A stretch of 39,763 nt of DNA from an uncultured Trichormus sp. (GTDB lineage Bacteria; Cyanobacteriota; Cyanobacteriia; Cyanobacteriales; Nostocaceae), in contig CAKZGI010000094.1 in assembly GCA_936914905.1 (NCBI GenBank), positions 1 to 39,763 on the forward strand, given 5' to 3'. The notes beneath the pieces were generated by a model. It saw nothing but the letters and a program-made list of their open reading frames with translations, made no database searches and was not told where the DNA came from. The translations under genes and the position numbers were made by a program. Every line of letters starts with the position of its first letter. Positions within the stretch are counted from its first letter, which is position 1. Below are positions 35,452 to 39,763 of the stretch, piece after piece.

Positions 35452-35877
35452 TTAGCTATAGTAAGCTAATAAGTTGCTGTATGCAGATTCAATTTTTTGT
35501 AGTTGCTCAATAATACCTTCGTGCAAAGTCTTCAAACGATTGAATTCAGCTTCACGATTAATTTCGTGTGTAGTTTTTTGTTTGAGGAGATTATCTAACT
35601 CCGATTTACGAGAATTGATATCATTATTAATGCGTTGACTGACTTCTTCTTCATAAGGATCAAAACATTCTTTGACTGCATCATAAACAACTTGAGAGAC
35701 CAAAAAGTTTTGCACCAAGAATCAATTTTTTCATCCCAGATTTTGAGAATTTTCTGGTTGATGTTTCTCAGTTTCATACAAAGGCGTATCAGTCGCATGG
35801 ATTCTATCTTCCATTTCCCGAAGTCACATTTCAACTTTACGTTGCAGTTCTCTATTATCTTAATCAGGTGATGTCAT
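35452..35877 (-). pseudogene. coiled-coil protein of unknown family with four in-frame stops
   Basis: The minus strand from ATG 35877 to TAA 35452-35454 is one 141-codon frame without indels but with four internal stops (TAA, TGA, TGA, TGA). It reads DNRELQRKVEM, LREMEDRIHATDTPLYETEK, then FLVQNFLVSQVVYDAVKECF, YEEEVSQRINNDINSRKSEL and a helical tail with LKTLHEGIIEQLQKIESAYS. Heptad-like spacing suggests coiled coils. It lies directly upstream of the dynamin-like relic in the same direction, so it may have been its partner. Each stop is one transition from Gln, Arg or Trp. I do not recognise the family. Confidence 0.65.
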
Positions 35878-36352
35878 TTATATCCAACCTCTGTAGTTAA
35901 TACCCTTATATGTTAACTTACCCTTTTAATTGTACTCAAGACCAAAATCACAGTTTTAACCTCAATTATGTAAACAGACGAACTGGGAAGAGTTGTTTTG
36001 ACTCATTTAGAGGATGTTAGGTCTGATGCACCCTACAAGAAACTTGATTGTGACACTTGCGTAAGTCCTATATCTGTAGAATCAATCCAAAATTGGATGA
36101 CCTGGGGGAGTGTAAGACATGGAGAATAGATTCAACTATACGGCAAAATTTGAGAGGGAATAACTCAAGTACATTAGACTTATCCACAAAAGATAAAAAG
36201 CTTACTGTGAAAGCGTTACACGAACTATAATTGGGATGAAACACTAATTATGGCTGAACGCAAAAATAAGGGTTTGGGGATGAAAATATCAAAATTATTA
36301 AAAGTTTTGAGAAACATAGCTTTTTGAAAAAAATAATCTAAAGGCCGATGAT
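35878..36352. other. gene-free stretch
   Basis: These 475 bases show no open frame that I trust on either strand. A short GATGTTAGGTCTGATGCACC segment near 36012 resembles a dispersed cyanobacterial palindrome half. The stretch may be further decayed sequence next to the IS5-type relic. Confidence 0.4.
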
Positions 36353-37225
36353 TCAAATATCATGGCTTAGTATAAATGAATCATTTAGATCTAACCTAAC
36401 TAATCCACATACTGCCATTATCACCTGATTATAATGATGTCGAGCTAAACGACATCTATCACTAGCTAGTCGAAAAGTTTTGAATCTACATATGAGATGT
36501 TCAACACCAATTATTCTTGAGGATATTTTCTTATTTTCTTCTTTTTGAATCTCTGAAAGTTCAGCTGTCTTGGGCTTCTTATAAGGTGTAGTAATAAATT
36601 CTTGTCTCATATAAGCTTTGTGTCCCAAAAATCTTTGTTTGGCATCTAGGTTTTGGCGATTACTTATAAATAGTGTAAGATCGCTTATCTTACCTAATTT
36701 TCTAATAGAAATATCAACTATATGTTCACCTCCTGGGAATACTATAAACTGATTTTATAGAGTGTGTATTTTCTTCTTGCCTGAATAATATTTTTTCTGC
36801 CCCTGATAGTCACCTGGTCTTTCTATAGCTTGTTCTGCACCATCTATATAATTAATTTATACTCACTCAGTCCTTCACATAATTATTGATATTTTTGCTC
36901 GTATTTCTTTGCTTATTCTATTTGGGAGACAGGTAAAATTCCCCTCACAATTTCTACCCAATAGTTAAATGTGTTATTTGCTTTTGTTCTCGATACATCA
37001 AACAATAATCCTAGAATTTCAAATCTTGGCTTCTGTTTCAGGTCTACTAGGCATAGACATACTCCCTCATTTGGGGTTATTTCTGTTTTACATCCTCCTC
37101 CAGACGCTATTAACCTAATTTTTCTTCTTCAATTTCTGCTTGTTTCTCTAGATGCCTTTTTTCTGCTAATGCTACCAATGTGATAAAGTCTTCATACTTA
37201 ATCCCAATTAATCTTTTTGATTCCT
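36353..37225 (-). mobile_element. IS5-type DDE transposase relic
   Basis: On the minus strand the decayed text begins KRLIGIKYEDFITLVALAEK, RHLEKQAEIEEEK. After a one-base shift it reads ITPNEGVCLCLVDLKQKPRF, EILGLLFDVSRTKANNTFNY and WVEIVRGILPVSQIE: the helix-turn-helix part. Many stops follow through the first DDE region. The last part is open: LGHKAYMRQEFITTPYKKPK, KEENKKISSRIIGVEHLICR and FKTFRLASDRCRLARHHYNQ, with the final catalytic Glu in GVEHLI. This is the IS5-like transposase common in Nostoc genomes. I could not define its inverted repeats. Confidence 0.75.
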
Positions 37226-37317
37226 GGGGGAATAGAATTATTCCCCCTAGGGGACTTGTCATTCATTATTGATATACATTTCTGTTTATTTCCCCACAAA
37301 CTTTCTTTTAAAGAAAG
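37226..37317. repeat. two short palindromes beside the IS5-type relic
   Basis: GGGGGAATA (37226-37234) pairs with TATTCCCCC (37239-37247) around a 4-nt loop. CTTTCTTT (37301-37308) pairs with AAAGAAAG (37310-37317) around one base. They lie at the presumed 5' side of the transposase relic and may be remains of its end or of a terminator. Confidence 0.5.
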
Positions 37318-37366
37318 GTCTATTGAACATGGATATCAAAATTGGAATATGCCTCTTCCATAGGGT

Positions 37367-37411
37367 GACATAATGAACCTGTTGAATTTGAAAAGGCAGG
37401 TTCATTATGTC
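37367..37411. repeat. perfect 15-bp inverted repeat overlapping a start codon
   Basis: Arms 37367-37381 and 37397-37411 are exact reverse complements with a 15-nt spacer. The right arm contains the ATG at 37407 of the next reading frame. Such placement would suit autoregulation or a recombination site, but it may also be a dispersed repeat. Confidence 0.75.
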
Positions 37412-37601
37412 TCTGTCTGTAGCTAAGAGGTTGGTGCATTACTGTAGTTGGTTGGTGGCGGTTGTGAATGGGGGAATTACCTGGACTGTGCTAATTATTG
37501 CGCCGTTGGGTTTATTGGCGGTAATTATTTGCACTTTATCGGTGTTGTTGGCTAGTTTAATGGTAAGTCACCTTGGGCAAAGGGACGGGATAATAGGGTG
37601 A
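37407..37601 (+). CDS. short membrane protein of unknown function, probably truncated
   Basis: The frame encodes 64 residues: a short basic start (MSLSVAKRLVHYCSW) and one long hydrophobic region from about residue 16 to 54 that could form two membrane helices (VNGGITWTVLIIAPLGLLAV, IICTLSVLLASLM). From about residue 53 the DNA is instead the tail of the helicase-like relic on the other strand, so the last residues are probably not native and the gene has been truncated by a rearrangement. I recognise no family. Confidence 0.35.
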   Translation: MSLSVAKRLVHYCSWLVAVVNGGITWTVLIIAPLGLLAVIICTLSVLLASLMVSHLGQRDGIIG

Positions 37602-38100
37602 TTTTTAATCTGGTATTGGCAGGTAAGAGGTGAATATGGGGTATCGTTTGGGCGGGTACTTCTTCTGCACCTTCTGAACCGCTACCAATGTCAGGAATGG
37701 ACGGTGACGATGCCAGAGACGGCATTAATGGCTGCTAAAACCTGTTTTTAGGCAATTATGGGTACGTTTAATTTATTGTCCATACCCAGAATCTCAGCTA
37801 TGCGTCGGTGTTCGGGTGTAATTTCAATGACTTTGATGCGGGTGGGAGTTTCTTTGATATTCAGAATATTCTGTGATTCTGTGATTTTGGGGGAAAATTC
37901 CAAGGTGAGACGGCCTTGTTTTTCTTTTTTAACCAGCAGTTCTGGTTCTCCCTTCACGATTTCTACACGGATATTAGGCGTATCTTTCCAATACACTAAA
38001 TGGACGTCCAATTAATGCCAAGATGGCTATTTCACTGAAGCGATAGTCAACTTTGCCGTAATAATAACCATCATTATATGCTTCAATACAACTACAGATG
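37552..38100 (-). pseudogene. SNF2-helicase-like N-terminal region, second part
   Basis: Reading minus from 38100: ICSCIEAYNDGYYYGKVDYR, FSEIAILALIGRP, then a one-base shift to LVYWKDTPNIRVEIVKGEPE, LLVKKEKQGRLTLEFSPKI, ETPTRIKVIEITPEHRRIAE and ILGMDNKLNVPIIA. A stop, then AAINAVSGIVTVHS, another shift to DIGSGSEGAEEVPAQTIPHI and HLLPAN, and finally SRPFAQGDLPL. The pattern (ETPTRIKVI, EHRRIAEILG, VTVHSDIGSG, HIHLLP, RPFAQG) recalls the long N-terminal region of SNF2-type DEAD/DEAH helicases found in cyanobacteria and myxobacteria. That identification is from memory. No helicase motifs are present; the gene ends here. Confidence 0.5.
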
Positions 38101-38377
38101 GGAGCAACGCAACTTTGTGATGTAGGGTAAAAAGTGTGCTTTTAGCTACGCTAACCACAGATATCGCTAAAATATTTATTTTTCTGGAATTAAAGTAAAA
38201 TAAATCACATCAAACAAATAAAATTGCAAGACAAAGTATTTTCTGAAAACATCCTAAGAAGACTTGCATTCAATAATTTGTGGTTAGTGGGAATAAGCTG
38301 CTTAGGCCAGTAATCAAATAAGCAGGTATTAATTACCATAGAAAATTCTGTTAAATAGGAGTTGTAGGTCTAAAATA

Positions 38378-38850
38378 TTAGACGGTTTGAAGATGGATAA
38401 AAGAGGTAAAAATGGAATTACAGAAATTATGCCAACTTCCAGCTATCCATTGACAACGAAGATGTAACATAATTTCCGCATTTTCTTTTAACCAAAATTT
38501 ACTGTTTCCTTTCATTCTTAAATTGACAACTTGGCGGATTAAACTTTCGATAGCTCCACTACCAATAGGTAATTTACTCGCTAAAACTTCAGCATAATTC
38601 AAACATTCTTCCCGATAGGGACGTAAAAGATAATTTCTTTCTTGAACCAGAGTTTTATCATGCTCTCCTACTGCTGAAGAAATAAATTCATCCATATTGA
38701 TGCAGCTTCTCTAATCTTTTCTTGATGGGCGTTAAAAGTTTGTCTATTCCATTCGGGAATGTTATTAATTCCTAAAAGTTTCGTAACTTGCTCTTGGAAA
38801 TCTTTCAAACATTTAGTAGAATCAAGACTTGAATATATATTTTTTGTCAT
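38378..38850 (-). pseudogene. ISKra4-family transposase C-terminal remnant
   Basis: Two overlapping frames on the minus strand give the 3' part of the transposase. From 38850: KCLKDFQEQVTKLLGINNIP and FNAHQEKIREAASIW. After a shift near 38690: YLLRPYREECLNYAEVLASK, LPIGSGAIESLIRQVVNLRM and KGNSKFWLKENAEIMLHLRC, then QWIAGSW. The signature GSGAIES followed by KGNSKFW and RCQW is typical of ISKra4 elements in cyanobacteria. The N-terminal two thirds is missing. Confidence 0.8.
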
Positions 38851-38854
38851 TAAT

Positions 38855-38898
38855 GGTAGGCTTTCCCTGTTTTTTCCTTGGAAATCCTACCTTTTTTT
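38855..38898 (+). terminator. 12-bp hairpin followed by T7, terminator-like
   Basis: GGTAGGCTTTCC (38855-38866) pairs with GGAAATCCTACC (38881-38892) except one position, and a run of seven T follows. On the plus strand it has the form of an intrinsic terminator inside the element, just upstream of the transposase remnant, which runs the other way. It could shield the transposase from outside transcription. Confidence 0.5.
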
Positions 38899-39077
38899 CT
38901 GACCACAATACCAGTCTGTCTCAAGTTCTCTAATCTGATAAATTTATCTAGTAATTTGATTTAATCTTCTATATGTATAGAATATTTTAATTGTACGGTA
39001 AATTATTTTTATCGATCCCTGTTTTGGGTTTAGTGATCGCACACTTTTTGCCCCACCTCACAAAATCGCGTTGCTCC

Positions 39078-39763
39078 GGTAATGAACCATGCTAAACGCA
39101 GTTCCGACTCGGCCTTTCCTCGTGTTTGTGGTTCTTTGTGGAGATTTACCAGGGCATTGAGGCACACTTTCCAGGCTTCCTGGGGCTGCATAAGGTCTAC
39201 GATGGTTTGAATATTGCTATCTTCTCGGAGTGCCTCTGCTTGTTGCTTGTAGTTACTACTGGGTTTGAGTCGGGATAAGAGTTCTGTGGTTTCCATTGCC
39301 AGTCAGTGATGACCGGATGCGATCACTCTCCGATACAATTGTTGTAATAAGTTAGGTAAGGGTTTTTTGGCACTTTCAGCATTCATCCAGTAAAGGCACA
39401 AAGAACAAAATAATGTTTCAAAACTATTTTCTTCTTCCACAGATGAAATGTTGGGGCTGACTATAAATTCTTTTTGGGTGATATAACCTTGCTGGACTTG
39501 CAGTATCATTTTCAGTCTGGCATAAATAAACCCTAGAAAATGATCTCATTGACGAGACATTAAAGTGGTGTAATCTTCTGCTTCGCACAGGGGTTGCACT
39601 GAAACATCTTTTAACAAGGCAAGAATAAAAAATAAACCGCCAATTGTATTAAAATATATTCGGCCTTTGCCCTTGCCTTTTTTCAGGGCTTTGAGGGCAT
39701 CTGTATAATAGACCTGTCAGGAAAATTAACTTGGTGTCAAAAAAATGGTAGAAGGGAATTTTG
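39078..39763 (-). pseudogene. SNF2-helicase-like N-terminal region, first part (runs off the window)
   Basis: Reading minus from about 39716: VYYTDALKALKKGKGKGRIY, FNTIGGLFFILALLKDV, EAEDYTTLMSRQ, a TGA, DHFLGFIYARLKMILQVQQG, SFETLFCSLCLYWMNAESAK, LLQQLYRRVIASGHH, a TGA, LAMETTELLSRLKPSSNYKQ, EAWKVCLNALVNLHKEP and ESELRLAWFIT at the insertion point. It is one frame with two internal TGA codons, both where Trp would fit, and no indel. Text and order suit the helical N-terminal region of the same helicase-like protein as the part at 37552-38100. The true start lies outside the window. The family assignment is tentative. Confidence 0.5.

Larger units (their letters stand above)
38101..39077. mobile_element. 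ISKra4-type insertion element with 39-bp terminal inverted repeats
   Basis: The left end (38101-38139) and the reverse complement of the right end (39039-39077) match at 34 of 39 positions, both starting GGAGCAACGC and ending AAAGTGTGC. Between them lies an ISKra4-like transposase remnant. The element is 977 bp, too short for a full ISKra4 transposase, so it is internally deleted or a derivative. It sits inside the helicase-like relic, whose protein text joins in the same frame on both sides. No target duplication longer than one base is evident. Confidence 0.72.

Noticed and set aside
36971-37183. 70-codon plus-strand open frame with hydrophobic stretches
   Set aside because: It is the antisense of the IS5-type transposase relic.
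39078-39763. Possible reassignment of TGA to Trp, since several internal TGA codons fall at Trp positions
   Set aside because: Intact genes here, such as glmM, end with TGA, and the same relics also carry TAA and TAG plus frameshifts. Decay explains all of it.
1-39763. tRNA, rRNA or other known structural RNA genes
   Set aside because: I looked for tRNA-like cloverleaf ends and conserved rRNA segments by eye and saw none. A covariance search would be decisive.

Overview
The window looks like chromosome of a filamentous, probably heterocyst-forming cyanobacterium (Nostocales). The evidence is roughly ten copies of the cyanobacterial palindrome GCGATCGC inside coding regions, heptanucleotide tandem repeats between genes, a heme oxygenase of the phycobilin pathway, a helical carotenoid protein with its CTD-like partner, DUF2973/DUF2605 proteins, a DICT-domain kinase and a gene set resembling the hormogonium polysaccharide (hps) cluster. 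The DNA is AT-rich and unusually full of decayed genes: about fifteen relics lie among the intact genes. That fits a genome in erosion, such as a plant-associated Nostocales strain, but the species cannot be fixed from this sequence alone.

Layout. 1-4.6 kb: a frameshifted TetR regulator followed by an intact MacAB-like exporter (adaptor, permease, ATPase). 4.6-6.4 kb: a PIN-toxin relic, an arfB relic broken by an exact 22-nt tandem duplication, a relic of a helical carotenoid protein on the minus strand, and a small acidic protein. 6.7-8.3 kb (minus): queG overlapping a HAD phosphatase. 8.5-9.6 kb: a helical carotenoid protein and a CTD homologue, the two halves of an orange carotenoid protein as separate genes. 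9.8-13.3 kb (minus): a signalling operon with a NarL-type regulator, a REC-GAF-PP2C phosphatase, an RsbW-like kinase and an unknown protein. 13.4-17.2 kb: a transposase scrap, thrS, a DUF2605 relic beside an intact DUF2973 gene, and a xisI relic. 17.4-22.2 kb: a glycogen-debranching-type enzyme (minus) and a DICT-GAF histidine kinase (plus). 22.2-23.7 kb: a nested inverted-repeat element and a CHAT-protease relic. 23.8-26.5 kb: heme oxygenase (minus) and glmM (plus). 26.6-33.0 kb: a polysaccharide cluster matching HpsL-M-N-O-P in order, in which the second gene is broken. 33.1-33.8 kb: 1-Cys peroxiredoxin and a terminator. 33.9-39.8 kb: a graveyard with relics of a Uma2 nuclease, a dynamin-like GTPase, a coiled-coil protein, an IS5-type transposase and an SNF2-helicase-like gene split by a 977-bp ISKra4-type element with 39-bp terminal inverted repeats.

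Working together. The carotenoid pair probably acts in photoprotection, the CTD homologue carrying or trading ketocarotenoid with the helical protein. The phosphatase, anti-sigma-like kinase and NarL regulator form a plausible partner-switching module. The polysaccharide genes probably make the secreted slime of motile hormogonia, and loss of one glycosyltransferase may change or abolish that product. The mutations that killed genes are themselves informative. Every internal stop examined can be reached by one C-to-T or G-to-A transition, and several genes carry short tandem duplications or a palindrome of the kind made by template switching. I found no tRNA, rRNA or CRISPR array.
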